The position numbers and the translations under genes were made by a program. The notes below the pieces were generated by a model that saw nothing but the letters and a program-made list of their open reading frames with translations, did not search any database and was not told where the DNA came from. 49,083 bases of DNA. Source: UBA1413 sp964552955 (GTDB taxonomy: Bacteria > Bacteroidota > Bacteroidia > Bacteroidales > Prolixibacteraceae). Where the stretch lies: positions 1-49,083 of the forward strand of contig CAZKIU010000026.1 in NCBI GenBank assembly GCA_964552955.1. Reading direction: 5' to 3'. Below, one piece after another: positions 25,794 through 34,563 of the stretch. Numbering within the stretch: position 1 is the first letter of the stretch; each line of letters opens with the position of its first letter.

Positions 25794-26176
25794 CGCCAAT
25801 GCATCATCAACTCCGGCTCATCTCTGAACCACCACTTTACCCAATGCTTCGATTCTTCAGGGAAGGTCCTTACAACATCCCGTAGGAAAGTATACCCTGC
25901 CCTGCCTGACCTTGTGGCAAAACTAATAAATTATATTTTTCTACAAAATGACCTTTTTATCTTTTACCTCAGTCTGCCGAATGAGGAGAGCAAGATCACG
26001 CCCCCGGCAAGGATGGAGATGGAAGGAACCCGAAAGCAGAGCCTTCTGGTCGTTTGTTAATCCAGAATTTCCGTTTATTTTTACCCCGGAAAGAGATGTA
26101 ACCAGCTTTTGGATAATGGCTCCCCGGAGTATTATTTTTTCTGAAAGTTCATTAAAAAAACCAACTATTTCACGCT
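25794..26176. other. Divergent intergenic region
   Basis: 383 bases between the minus-strand PepSY gene and the plus-strand methyltransferase gene. It should contain both promoters, but I could not identify a convincing consensus pair. No gene is supported. Confidence 0.5.
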
Positions 26177-26929
26177 ATGGCATTACAGGAAGAATTAGAA
26201 AAAAGGGGCACCTGGCTTTTCAGGTACCGTAGCTTTATCCCCGTCATCCTGCTCCTGGCGGGAACAGTTCTCTGGTTGTATGGTGAACGGTTTCCGGGCG
26301 ATGCCCTGGTCAAGCGTGCCCCCTGGGACGGCTATTGGCTGCTTTTCTGCATGTTGGTGACATTTCTCGGTTTCGGGGTCAGGATTTACACGGTAGGGCA
26401 CACCCCCGTCAACACCTCGGGGCGTAACGCCAAATACCAGATCGCCGACACCCTCAACACCACCGGCATTTATTCCACCGTGAGGCACCCCCTTTACCTG
26501 GGTAACTTCTTCATGTTTCTGGGTCCCATTCTCCTGACCGCCCACGCCTGGTTCATTCTTACCTTCTGCCTGGCATACTGGCTTTACTACGAGCGGATCA
26601 TGTTCTCGGAAGAGCAGTTCCTCCGCCGGAAATTCGGAGAGGTATACACTTCCTGGGCTGAAAAGGTACCCCCCTTTATCCCCTCCTTTAAGAATTTTGT
26701 CCCCCCTTCCCTTCCTTTCAGCTGGAAGAAAATCCTCAAAAAAGAGAAAAACGGCTTTGCCGCCATCTTTATCATCTTCACCCTGATGGATGTCTCGGGC
26801 GAACTCATCAAAAAGGAGACCCGCTTCAACCTGGTGCTGCTGGGCTTCTGCGCCTTCTCCTGCATCGTTTACCTCATCCTGAAATACATGAAATGGCATA
26901 CCAATCTCCTCAATGAGGAAGGGCGGTAA
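26177..26929 (+). CDS. ICMT/PEMT-like integral membrane methyltransferase
   Basis: 250 aa with four to five TM helices. The signature of isoprenylcysteine/phospholipid methyltransferases spans about 92-165: GIYSTVRHPLYLGNFFMFLGP, then YYERIMFSEEQFLRRKFGEVY ahead of SWAEKVPPFIP. The RHPLY and the EE-x(4)-FG pattern bind S-adenosylmethionine at the membrane interface. The family methylates small membrane-associated acceptors, and the acceptor here is not known. The C-terminal extension with two further helices (about 190-240) is longer than in minimal family members. It ends just ahead of the serine hydrolase gene. Confidence 0.82.
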   Translation: MALQEELEKRGTWLFRYRSFIPVILLLAGTVLWLYGERFPGDALVKRAPWDGYWLLFCMLVTFLGFGVRIYTVGHTPVNTSGRNAKYQIADTLNTTGIYSTVRHPLYLGNFFMFLGPILLTAHAWFILTFCLAYWLYYERIMFSEEQFLRRKFGEVYTSWAEKVPPFIPSFKNFVPPSLPFSWKKILKKEKNGFAAIFIIFTLMDVSGELIKKETRFNLVLLGFCAFSCIVYLILKYMKWHTNLLNEEGR

Positions 26930-26945
26930 CACAAAGAAAAGGGAT

Positions 26946-26953
26946 TATATTTG
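26946..26953 (+). promoter_or_regulatory. Possible -7 box upstream of the serine hydrolase gene
   Basis: TATATTTG is an exact TAnnTTTG match, 124 bases before the chosen ATG at 27078 and just after the methyltransferase stop. No clear -33 element is present. Confidence 0.3.
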
Positions 26954-27077
26954 TTCCCGGCCTCCTGGCAGAAAGGCGGCTCTGCGCGGATTCATAGGGC
27001 ACAGTAATGCTATATTACTGTATACCTGGCAGTTAACAGTATTTCGCAGTTCATTCATCCCGAGAAAACCAAAAAAC

Positions 27078-28652
27078 ATGAAGCAGTTAGGAAGAAATTT
27101 ATGCCTTACCTCCGATGTATTTAGAGTGCTGATCCTTCTGGCAGGCTTTCTTCTTCTCTTTTCCGGAGCAGAGGCACAAAAGGATCTGACCAGAAAACTG
27201 GATGACTATTTCCGGAAGTCCATGCCGGCATGGGAAACTCCTGGTTTGAGTATAGCCGTGGTCAAAGATGGGCAGATCATCTTCAGCAAGGGTTACGGTA
27301 CCCTTGAGATGGGCAAAACGGCGGAACCCGACGGGAACACCCTATACGCCATCGCCTCCAACACCAAAGCCTTTACGGCCACCATGATGGCCATGCTGGT
27401 TGAGGAGGGGGAAGCGGGCTGGGACGATAAAGTGAAGGATTACCTTCCCTGGTTTGAACTCTATGATCCCTGGGTGAGCCGTGAGATGACCCTGCGCGAC
27501 CTGCTCTGTCACCGCTCCGGACTGGGGACCTTCAGTGGTGATTTCATTTGGTACAAATCGGATCTCACCGCCGAAGAGATCATCCACCGCGCCAAATATC
27601 TGCCTGCCCGCTTTGGCTTCCGCGACGGATATGGTTACTCCAACCTTATGTTCATCACTGCCGGAGAAGTCATCGAAAAAATCACCGGTAAAAGCTGGGG
27701 AGAGAACCTCAGGGAAAGGATCCTGAAACCTCTGGGCATGGATCGGACCATCATCTCTCCCGACCACCTTACCGCTAAGGGCAACTTTGCCACACCCCAC
27801 GCCCTAGAAGAGGGGAAGAATATCCCGATTCCGTGGACCAACTGGGAAGAAATAGCCGCACTGGGAGGGATTATCTCCTCGGTCAACGATATCGGACGGT
27901 GGATGATCTTCAACATGAACCTGGGTATCCAGGGCATCGACACCCTGGTCCGCCCCGCCTCCTTCAATCAGCTCTGGAAACTGCACACCCCCTTTATGGT
28001 CGACCATACCCGCGGCAACGATTTCAATACCCACTTCAGGGGGTATGGTTTGGGGTGGGTCCTCAGCGACTACCGCGGAAAGATGATGGTCAGCCACAGC
28101 GGCGCCTTCGACGGCATGATCTCGGCTGTGGCTATGATCCCCGAAGAAAAACTGGGCGTGGTGGTCCTTACCAACGGACTTAAAACTCCGGTCAACGCCT
28201 TCTCACTGTATGCCCTCGACACCTATCTCGGAATGCCTGAACGCGACTGGTCCAAAGAACACCTGCAAAGCACCGAGGCCTCCCAGAAAAGAGATACCCG
28301 CATTACCGACCGTGTCGCCGCCCGTATCCCCAATACCCACCCGTCACTTCCCCTCGAAAAATATGCCGGACATTACCGCTCCAACATCTATGGGCTGATC
28401 ACCGTTTCGCTTGACCCTGACCATAAGGATTCCCTCCGGCTGGAATTTGAACACTCACCCGGATTGTCGGCCACCCTGGAACACTGGCACTATGACGTAT
28501 GGAAAATCAACTGGGATGAAACCCATGCCTGGTTCAGCTTCGGCACCGTGAAATTCAACACAACCAATAACCTGGAAATCACCGGCATAGACTTCGATGT
28601 CCCCAACGATGACATCTTCTTCGAAGAGCTTAAACCAGTCAGAGTGAAATAA
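27078..28652 (+). CDS. Class C beta-lactamase-fold serine hydrolase (penicillin-binding-protein-like)
   Basis: 524 aa with a signal peptide (about 1-34, ending GAEAQ). The beta-lactamase/transpeptidase-like domain spans about 38-385. The catalytic triad motifs are S94-N-T-K97, Y187-S-N189 and H340-S-G342, the last standing in for KTG. A C-terminal domain of about 115 residues (EKYAGHYRSNIYG, SATLEHWHYDVWKI) matches the DUF3471-type extension. Relatives are D-Ala-D-Ala-processing enzymes, esterases or peptidases, and the substrate cannot be assigned. The start at 27078 (MKQLGRN) removes 55 non-family residues that an upstream in-frame ATG would add. The protein is periplasmic. Confidence 0.88.
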   Translation: MKQLGRNLCLTSDVFRVLILLAGFLLLFSGAEAQKDLTRKLDDYFRKSMPAWETPGLSIAVVKDGQIIFSKGYGTLEMGKTAEPDGNTLYAIASNTKAFTATMMAMLVEEGEAGWDDKVKDYLPWFELYDPWVSREMTLRDLLCHRSGLGTFSGDFIWYKSDLTAEEIIHRAKYLPARFGFRDGYGYSNLMFITAGEVIEKITGKSWGENLRERILKPLGMDRTIISPDHLTAKGNFATPHALEEGKNIPIPWTNWEEIAALGGIISSVNDIGRWMIFNMNLGIQGIDTLVRPASFNQLWKLHTPFMVDHTRGNDFNTHFRGYGLGWVLSDYRGKMMVSHSGAFDGMISAVAMIPEEKLGVVVLTNGLKTPVNAFSLYALDTYLGMPERDWSKEHLQSTEASQKRDTRITDRVAARIPNTHPSLPLEKYAGHYRSNIYGLITVSLDPDHKDSLRLEFEHSPGLSATLEHWHYDVWKINWDETHAWFSFGTVKFNTTNNLEITGIDFDVPNDDIFFEELKPVRVK

Positions 28653-28870
28653 GACACTTGCCCCGGAATGTAATCCACAGGCCTAAAAGCAGAGGCTCAG
28701 CCTGATCCGCTGCATTTCTGCTGGTTTCCTTTCCGGCTCAACCGGGAAGCTATGCATTCACCGGTATTCTTCATTCATAGATCACCTTCAAAATCTACAC
28801 CCTAATGGCTGATGCCACTCCTAAAGGTTCACTTATGACGGCCATCCTCCTGTGGCGATAGGAAGTGACC

Positions 28871-29083
28871 TCACCATTGCACCTGCAGGCTGGGCTTAGT
28901 GGATTCTTCCTCCAATTGCCATTCCACAACAAACTGGTAGGGTCCAGGCCTGAAGCTGCTCCGCACCGGGTCAATGTTCTTCTTTGGCGTATAGCTGAAA
29001 CGCTGGTACCCTGCAGGATGGGGGGTAACCAGGCTCGCTCTCCTTAAATTTCTCTGTTCTGAAATCATGGCTTGAATCTTCAT
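28871..29083 (-). pseudogene. Possible gene remnant of unknown family
   Basis: A 70-codon frame with codon use like a gene (basic helix MKIQAMISEQRNLRR, then SYTPKKNIDPVRSSFRPGPYQF and VVEWQLEEE). It stays open a little upstream into a Gln-rich stretch without a start. It is probably the C-terminal part of a lost gene; no family is recognised. Confidence 0.25.
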
Positions 29084-29528
29084 TTCCTTAATCTGTTTCT
29101 GTTGTTCTCCTTCAAATCATAATCACTCCGGAATACTGTTCCGTGCTATCCATTGATTCACTGATATTTAAAAAATCTCACAGTAGAGGAAGATCTCTAC
29201 TGGAACGCGTCTCTACACCTTTTTAAACGGACAAAAACCGTTTTGGATACACACTTCGGGCCCATTTTTGAAATTTTAACACGCTACAGCTCGATTTTTA
29301 ACACTTCGCATCTATGACCCACCAGGCCCCCGAAGGAGATCCTAAGCCTCAATTACAATGGCTCCAGCTCCCTGCAACCAGTGGTTCCTACCCCCAGCAA
29401 CCAGTGGTTCCCGGTGCATAAAAGCAGATTCCCCAACCGGTCATCAAGCCATAAAAGGAGCCTCCCGGCAAAGACCAAGATTCCTCCAGGGGCGATCAGC
29501 CTCTCTCATTATAATTTTTCGGGCATCA

Positions 29529-29561
29529 TTTGGTGTTTATACCCAATTTTCACTATTTTTG
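29529..29561 (+). promoter_or_regulatory. Promoter of the tRNA-Gly locus
   Basis: TTTG at 29529-29532 and TATTTTTG at 29554-29561, 21 bases apart, match the Bacteroidota consensus. The expected start is around 29568-29570, immediately before the degenerate tRNA half at 29572, suggesting this was the promoter of the ancestral tRNA. The intact tRNA now begins about 70 bases further on. Confidence 0.6.
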
Positions 29562-29571
29562 GCCCATCAAT

Positions 29572-29592
29572 GCGGAAGGAACTCAGTGGTAG
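29572..29592 (+). pseudogene. Degenerate 5' half of tRNA-Gly
   Basis: 18 of 21 bases match the 5' end and D arm of the intact tRNA-Gly at 29638-29658 (GCGG..AG..CTCAGTGGTAG). Sequence similarity is lost after 29592. It looks like a decayed tRNA portion left by an earlier rearrangement or insertion. Confidence 0.5.
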
Positions 29593-29637
29593 TCTTGCCT
29601 CAGGCGAGATCCCCGGTTGAGGCACTTACGAAAACAA

Positions 29638-29709
29638 GCGGGAGTAGCTCAGTGGTAGAGCATCAGCTTCCCAAGCTGAGGGTCGCGGGTTCGACCCCCG
29701 TTTCCCGCT
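29638..29709 (+). tRNA. tRNA-Gly (anticodon CCC)
   Basis: Folds by eye. The acceptor is GCGGGAG with TTCCCGC, the D arm is GCTC...GAGC, the anticodon stem is TCAGC/GCTGA with loop TTCCCAA giving CCC (codon GGG), and the T arm is GCGGG-TTCGACC-CCCGT. No encoded CCA. Its 3' 50 bases plus flank recur at 35655-35704. Confidence 0.95.
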
Positions 29710-29710
29710 C
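29661..29710. repeat. Left att-like repeat (tRNA-Gly 3' part)
   Basis: A 50-bp stretch from the anticodon arm to one base past the tRNA is repeated exactly at 35655-35704. With the tRNA lying outside-left, this is the left boundary of a 6-kb island. Confidence 0.85.
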
Positions 29711-29712
29711 TG

Positions 29713-29740
29713 AGAGAGGCAGTTGCCTCTCTTTTTTTTT
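29713..29740 (+). terminator. Terminator of tRNA-Gly
   Basis: AGAGAGGC (29713-29720), loop AGTT, GCCTCTCT (29725-29732), then a T tract to 29740. It differs from the hairpin after the distal repeat, as expected if this one was supplied by the inserted DNA. Confidence 0.85.
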
Positions 29741-30040
29741 ACGTTGTTGACAAAGTCCCAAGCTAAGGGTCGCCCTGCCTCAGGCGCCCCGATTGCTATC
29801 GGGGCCATTTTCAGTCCTAGGAAAATCTACTAAGAATCAAGCATTTCAGAAATGGAAGGTTTTTGTGCTTGCCGCATAAACCTGGTTTTCTAAATAATCA
29901 CTGTTAAATGTTCTACAAATGTTCTACAAACGTTCTACAAAAATGCTCATTGTTTTTAGATTTTAAAATGGTAATAACTATGTTAGATACGAGTGTTGGT
30001 TAAAAACTGACCAAGGAAATTAAAAGAATATTTATTACCT
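29741..30040. other. Island left flank without genes
   Basis: 300 bases with no gene. CCCAAGCTAAGGGTCGCC at 29758-29775 matches 16 of 18 bases of the tRNA-Gly anticodon region and may be a third, degraded tRNA piece. Three ACAAATG/CGTTCTACAA-like short repeats lie near 29910-29940. Confidence 0.45.
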
Positions 30041-30154
30041 TTAATGCATGAAATATCCATGCATCATTTATGCACCAACCGGCATGATTAACCACATGGA
30101 TATTACATCTGTTTCACGGGGTGAACCATATGAACCCAATAATTTAAACTGATG
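30041..30154. repeat. Dispersed hairpin repeat, copy 3
   Basis: Same element as at 8148-8362, 22 kb away. The left arm ATGAAATATCCATG (30048-30061) pairs with CATGGATATTACAT (30095-30108), 13 of 14, over a 33-nt loop. One C-G pair of copy 2 is a T-A pair here, a compensatory change. The 5' palindrome ATGCATG/CATGCAT is perfect. The element ends in AATAATTTAAAC just before the PIN gene start codon, so it forms that gene's leader. Confidence 0.8.
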
Positions 30155-30619
30155 AAACAAAGACTTTATCTGGACACTTCCGTTTTCGGCGGTTTTTTCG
30201 ATGAAGAATTTTCGGAATTTACTCAACCGCTTTTTGAAAGACTCCGGAAAGGGGAGTTTAAGCTTTTATTCTCTTCCGCCACACAGGAAGAACTGGAAGA
30301 AGCGCCGAATGAAGTAAAGTCACTGGTTAAAAGCTTAAAAGAAGAATTCACGGAATTCATTGCGACGGATAATGAAGCTGTTGAACTGGCATCTCAGTAT
30401 ATCATTGAAAAAGTTGTCGGAAAGACAAGTTTTGCCGACTGCCTGCATATCGCTCTTGCTACAATTTACCGTGCTGATTTTCTGATCAGTTGGAATTTCA
30501 AGCATATTGTGAATATTAAGAGAATTCAGGGATATAATGCCGTAAACATCAAAAACGGATACAAAGAATTAGAAATTCGTTCGCCAAGAGAATTTATAAA
30601 TTATGAAGACAATAATTGA
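30152..30619 (+). CDS. PIN-domain toxin (VapC-like)
   Basis: 155 aa. PIN-fold ribonuclease with acidic-site candidates D8 (LYLDTSVFGG), E46/E47, D96 (TSFADCLHIALA) and D109 with the downstream SWNFKH typical of this subgroup. Such toxins cleave RNA (often tRNA or rRNA) and are neutralised by a small partner. The next gene overlaps its 3' end by 17 bases and encodes a 51-aa protein that fits an antitoxin, giving a toxin-first order. It lies inside the tRNA-Gly island. Its leader is hairpin repeat copy 3, which could influence expression. Confidence 0.85.
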   Translation: MKQRLYLDTSVFGGFFDEEFSEFTQPLFERLRKGEFKLLFSSATQEELEEAPNEVKSLVKSLKEEFTEFIATDNEAVELASQYIIEKVVGKTSFADCLHIALATIYRADFLISWNFKHIVNIKRIQGYNAVNIKNGYKELEIRSPREFINYEDNN

Positions 30620-30758
30620 AAAAAAGTTTGATGCGGTTAAATTCATGCGACAACAAAGGGATAAATTAAGTGATAAACTTTCCCGGATGACCAAGGAAGA
30701 AATCGTTGAATATTTCCGGAAGAAGAACATCAAATCAGCAGTAAGACCAGGTGCATAA
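30603..30758 (+). CDS. Small antitoxin-like protein paired with the PIN toxin
   Basis: 51 aa, highly charged and helical (MKTIIEKKFDAVKFMRQQRD, then MTKEEIVEYFRKKN). The start overlaps the PIN gene by 17 bases (translational coupling). Similar short proteins with the IEKKFDAVKFMR-type start accompany PIN toxins in Bacteroidota, where they are listed as antitoxins. No DNA-binding domain is obvious. The protein is smaller than typical VapB. Confidence 0.7.
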   Translation: MKTIIEKKFDAVKFMRQQRDKLSDKLSRMTKEEIVEYFRKKNIKSAVRPGA

Positions 30759-30892
30759 TATACGCCAGCATTCAGGAGGAGGCTTATCATATAATATTCG
30801 ACGGTTTACCCGTTTTTCGTTACAGTCGCGTTGTTCCTGGAAAAGAAGCGGGCAGCCTGAAAATATCTGTAATGTCGGAAAGGAAGAGATAA
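30758..30892 (+). pseudogene. Truncated RelE/HigB-like toxin C-terminus
   Basis: A 44-codon open stretch without start reads IYASIQEEAYHIIFDGLPVF, then RYSRVVPGKEAGSLKISVM and ends SERKR one base before the Xre gene. Position and content suit the tail of a host-inhibition toxin whose 5' part is lost. The family label is tentative. A related degraded piece, sharing GGTTTACCCGTTTT, lies at about 35397-35410 at the other end of the island. Confidence 0.4.
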
Positions 30893-30893
30893 A

Positions 30894-31184
30894 ATGAAAG
30901 AGTTAATGACATTTGATGAGTATCTTGATCAGAGATATGGCAGAGTTGGCACCGAAAAAAGAACTGAATTTGAGATAAAAGCCAAATCTTTTGCGATTGG
31001 TGAGATCCTCCGGGAAGCCAGAAAAGATGCGCAAATGACCCAGGAAGAACTTGCACGGAAAACCGGTACCAGAAAAAGCTTTATATCCCGGATTGAGAAC
31101 GGTCATAGTGACATACAATTATCAACACTTTACAGACTGGTGGAAATAGGTTTCGGGAAAAGGGTTATCCTGACAATTGGATGA
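30894..31184 (+). CDS. Xre-family HTH antitoxin (HigA-like)
   Basis: 96 aa. An N-terminal segment (MKELMTFDEYLDQRYGRVGT) is followed by a helix-turn-helix at about 42-80 (LREARKDAQMTQEELARKTG, RKSFISRIENG) and a final KRVILTIG strand. HigA-type antitoxins bind their own operator and a RelE-fold toxin encoded just upstream. Here the upstream toxin seems to be only a fragment, so this may be an orphan antitoxin. It ends 61 bases before the DUF4249 gene. Confidence 0.85.
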   Translation: MKELMTFDEYLDQRYGRVGTEKRTEFEIKAKSFAIGEILREARKDAQMTQEELARKTGTRKSFISRIENGHSDIQLSTLYRLVEIGFGKRVILTIG

Positions 31185-31245
31185 TTCCAGTCACTCAATT
31201 TGTCAATAAGTTGGCCTTCCCAAATGGTTTCACGATAAATTGCAC

Positions 31246-32178
31246 ATGGAGACAATCCTGAAAAGTCATAGATCATTGATTCCCATTGGATTTGGCAGAC
31301 TGTGCCTTTACTTAATTTTGGGCTTATTTCTTGGCTCATGCCTCAAAGTAGTTGATATGGATGTTGAAGAAACACCCAATCTGCTTGTTGTAAATTGCTT
31401 TTTTACAGAAGATGAGCCATTTGTCGTCCATGTTTCCAGGTTGGCACCTTATCCTGATCTGAACGACAGAACAATCAGGAATGCGAAAGTTTCCCTGTAT
31501 GCTAACGACATTTTCGCCGGGAATTTGCCATTTGTTAAGTATTCAGATGACAAAAACACTTTTGTTTACAGCAGCAATTCAGTCCGTGCAAAGCGGGGTG
31601 TTTTATATAAGATTCAGGTTGAATCGCCGGGATATCCGGTGGCCACGGCAAAAGACTCACTTCCCGGAAGCGTGAAGATAGATTCCGTTTTTTACATGTC
31701 AGCCGCAGGACTTTATGATGATGGCTTATCGTACGATCAGTTTTCCATTGTAATGAATGATACCCCTCAAACCGAATACTACCTGATCCAGATTTTGGGA
31801 CTTTACGATTACGGAAATTCCAGGGAGTATGGCCCCATGGATATTTTTTCCGATGACCCTGTTATTGTGGCAGAAGGTATTACAGGTTCAGCAATTAAGG
31901 ATTATTTTGTATTCACTGAGTCCATATTTAAAAACACCAAATATCGCCTGAAAATTAATGTTCCCGGTCATCTGACAGATGATACAAAATTATTTAAGGT
32001 AGCCCTGTCTTCCGGGACAGTCCATTATTTTCAGTATTTGAAGCGACTTAATAACCATGAGTCTTATTCGTACCAGGATCCGTTTACTCCTTACGATCCG
32101 GTGCAACTTTACTCGAATGTGGAAAATGGAACCGGCATTTTTGCAGGATATTGTACCTCTTTATTTGATTTAAAGTAA
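31246..32178 (+). CDS. DUF4249 domain lipoprotein
   Basis: 310 aa from the ATG at 31246 (an in-frame TTG lies at 31240). The lipoprotein signal ends LILGLFLGSC (Cys about 32). The body has DUF4249 features: N-terminal TPNLLVVNCFFTEDEPFVVHV, then NAKVSLYANDI, a mid-protein KIDSVFYMSA and C-terminal GTGIFAGY. DUF4249 proteins sit in the outer membrane next to TonB receptors and are thought to help substrate capture or surface assembly. The receptor gene follows 5 bases later, so they form an operon. It is island cargo between toxin-antitoxin genes. Confidence 0.85.
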   Translation: METILKSHRSLIPIGFGRLCLYLILGLFLGSCLKVVDMDVEETPNLLVVNCFFTEDEPFVVHVSRLAPYPDLNDRTIRNAKVSLYANDIFAGNLPFVKYSDDKNTFVYSSNSVRAKRGVLYKIQVESPGYPVATAKDSLPGSVKIDSVFYMSAAGLYDDGLSYDQFSIVMNDTPQTEYYLIQILGLYDYGNSREYGPMDIFSDDPVIVAEGITGSAIKDYFVFTESIFKNTKYRLKINVPGHLTDDTKLFKVALSSGTVHYFQYLKRLNNHESYSYQDPFTPYDPVQLYSNVENGTGIFAGYCTSLFDLK

Positions 32179-32183
32179 GTGGT

Positions 32184-34553
32184 ATGCAAAGTCGTCAAAC
32201 TTATTGCTTCAGGCAAATAATTGTCGTTCTTTTCATACTCTTGAGTGACATTACTGACGTTCATGGTCAGTCTCTTATTTCAGGTTATATCAGGGACAGT
32301 AAAACGAGGGAACCTTTAATCGGTGCAAATGTCTTTATTCCAGGCACCTCCATCGGAGTTTCCACCAACAGTTCCGGTTATTACTCCCTTCGGCTTCCCA
32401 TTGGAGATACCATAACGCTGGTTTCTTCATACATAGGGTATAAGCCGGCAATGAAGAAGTGTATTCAAGGGACTGCCGGGGGGTTTGATTTTCAACTGGA
32501 TAAAGGAATAAATCTGGAAGAGATTACTGTCAGTGCACCCTTACTCTCAGAAAACCGGTACGGAATGAATCTTACAGAAATCCCGGTTTCGGAATTAAGG
32601 GGACTGCCGGCTTTGGGCGGTGAAGCGGACCTGATCAGAACCTATCAGTTATTACCAGGAGTACAGGGCGGGACAGAAGGGAAAGCTGGTATGTTCGTCA
32701 GGGGAGGAAGCGGTGACCAGAATCTGGTCCTGATTGATGGTTCGCCTCTTTATTACATCAACCACCTGGGCGGCTTTATCTCACTTTTTGATCCGGAAGC
32801 AGTAAAAAACTTTCGGTTGTACAAAGGGGGTTTTCCGGCTCGCTATGGCAACAGGCTGTCGTCAGTGCTTGATGTCAATCTGAAGGAAGGAGATGGAAAG
32901 ACGCAAAGGACCTCAGTCACCGTAGGATTGATATCAGGAAGTCTCTCCTCACAAGGACCGGCACTGAAAGGCAAAGGAACCTATTTTGTCTCACTCAGAA
33001 GGGTTTGGGCGGATTTACTCATGCGCCCGGTATCCTACCTCGCTTTTGACGGTGCTTCCATCGGGTATAATTTCTATGACTTAAACGGGAAAATATCCCT
33101 TCAGGCTAATCCTGAGAATAAGATCATTTTAAGTCTTTATGCCGGAGATGACAAACTGACGATGAACTACAAAGATGAACTGATCGGTCCCAAAGTAAAA
33201 TCTCAGGAACAAAATAAATGGGGAAATCTTTTGGGAGTGGCTCGCTGGGAACATCTCTTCTCCCCCGGAGTACTGGCCAACACACGGTTGTCATTCACAA
33301 AGTACAGATTTCTGGATAAAGGTAATTACGACAGTAAGGAGGATGATTCGGGATACCTGCGGATTTTCAGGAGCCGTATAAGGGATATCGCCTTAAACAG
33401 TGATCTCGACATTTTCATAAACAATAACTGGCAGGTAAAAACAGGAGGGGGAATTGTTTCTCATCAGTTCGAACCCGGTAATTCGAAAAGTAAGGATTAT
33501 TTGGGAGATGAGGCGTATCTGGAACAAAATTTTGCTACGGCCTCTCATGTATGGGAACACACAACCTTCATGGAGAACATGCTTTCCTTTAAGTACATAA
33601 GTCTGAATACCGGTGTCCGGTTTGTAGGTTTTCATGTCCCAAATAAATCCTTTATATTTCTTGAGCCGCGCTTTTCATCTTCTGTTCCTTTTTATAAAGG
33701 AATCTCGATAAAGACTTCCTATTCAAAAATGCATCAATTTGTCCATATGCTGGAAAATCCGGTGGCAGGTTTCATTACTGAATTTTGGGTACCTTCGACA
33801 AATTCGGTTTCCCCTTCGACCTCCCGCCAGTATACAATAGGACTTGAAAAAGAAAATGATGATTTTCAGGCTGGCATTGAGTTTTACAGAAAAAATATGA
33901 ATCACCTGGTTTCATTTAAGGAGGGTCAGGTATTTCAGGGTAATGCGAAGGATTGGGAACAGCGGATTGAAACCGGAAATGGTTCTTCAAAAGGAATGGA
34001 AATATTCCTACGGAAAAAAAGTGGTAAGCTGACAGGTTGGGGCAGCTATACTTTGGCAAGGAGTGACCGTCAATTTGAGAACATAAACTTTGGAAGGAAA
34101 TTTCCCTATCAATTTGACAGGAGACACGACCTGAGCGTGGTTGCCAGCCTTAAACTGTCTGATCTGTGGAATTTTTCAGCTGACTGGGTATTTGGCTCAG
34201 GATATCCCATTACCCTGGCTCTGGGAAAACAAACGGTTATCCTGCCGGGCAATGTCACTCGTGTATTCGATGACAGGTACAATTACAGATTTTCAGGTGA
34301 ATATTATGGGTCCAGAAATGGATTCAGAATGAAAGACTATCACCGTTTGGACATTGGATTTACCAGAACAAAAGTAAGTTATGGGGTAGAACGTATCTGG
34401 AGCTTCAGTATTTATAATTTGTATAACCGACAGAACCCTTACTATTATTTTTACAAAGAACGGCGCCCCTGGCAGGGGGATCATACCACTCAACTTTATC
34501 AGGCGTCCTTTCTGCCTGTCTTACCATCAGTCAGTTATACCATCCGTTTTTGA
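32184..34553 (+). CDS. TonB-dependent receptor partnered with DUF4249 protein
   Basis: 789 aa with a signal peptide (about 1-28, ending DVHGQ). The N-terminal carboxypeptidase-like domain spans about 30-115 (SGYIRDSKTREPLIGANVFI), the plug about 120-225 (YQLLPGVQGGTEGKAGMFVRGG, DQNLVLIDGSPLYY), and a 22-strand-type barrel to the end (SVSYTIRF, terminal Phe). It resembles SusC-group receptors but lacks a SusD. Its partner is the DUF4249 lipoprotein 5 bases upstream. It probably imports a bound ligand with TonB energy. The stop is 11 bases from the convergent MNT gene. Codon use is more AT-rich than in the receptor at 5636, as expected for island DNA. Confidence 0.88.
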   Translation: MQSRQTYCFRQIIVVLFILLSDITDVHGQSLISGYIRDSKTREPLIGANVFIPGTSIGVSTNSSGYYSLRLPIGDTITLVSSYIGYKPAMKKCIQGTAGGFDFQLDKGINLEEITVSAPLLSENRYGMNLTEIPVSELRGLPALGGEADLIRTYQLLPGVQGGTEGKAGMFVRGGSGDQNLVLIDGSPLYYINHLGGFISLFDPEAVKNFRLYKGGFPARYGNRLSSVLDVNLKEGDGKTQRTSVTVGLISGSLSSQGPALKGKGTYFVSLRRVWADLLMRPVSYLAFDGASIGYNFYDLNGKISLQANPENKIILSLYAGDDKLTMNYKDELIGPKVKSQEQNKWGNLLGVARWEHLFSPGVLANTRLSFTKYRFLDKGNYDSKEDDSGYLRIFRSRIRDIALNSDLDIFINNNWQVKTGGGIVSHQFEPGNSKSKDYLGDEAYLEQNFATASHVWEHTTFMENMLSFKYISLNTGVRFVGFHVPNKSFIFLEPRFSSSVPFYKGISIKTSYSKMHQFVHMLENPVAGFITEFWVPSTNSVSPSTSRQYTIGLEKENDDFQAGIEFYRKNMNHLVSFKEGQVFQGNAKDWEQRIETGNGSSKGMEIFLRKKSGKLTGWGSYTLARSDRQFENINFGRKFPYQFDRRHDLSVVASLKLSDLWNFSADWVFGSGYPITLALGKQTVILPGNVTRVFDDRYNYRFSGEYYGSRNGFRMKDYHRLDIGFTRTKVSYGVERIWSFSIYNLYNRQNPYYYFYKERRPWQGDHTTQLYQASFLPVLPSVSYTIRF

Positions 34554-34563
34554 GACTTTTGAG

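Larger units (their letters stand above)
28653..29637. other. Long gene-poor stretch before tRNA-Gly
   Basis: About 985 bases. It contains a possible gene scrap at 28871-29083 (minus), a short direct repeat of GCAACCAGTGGTTCC at 29374 and 29397, a good promoter at 29529-29561 and a degenerate tRNA-Gly 5' half at 29572-29592. No intact gene is supported. Confidence 0.5.
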
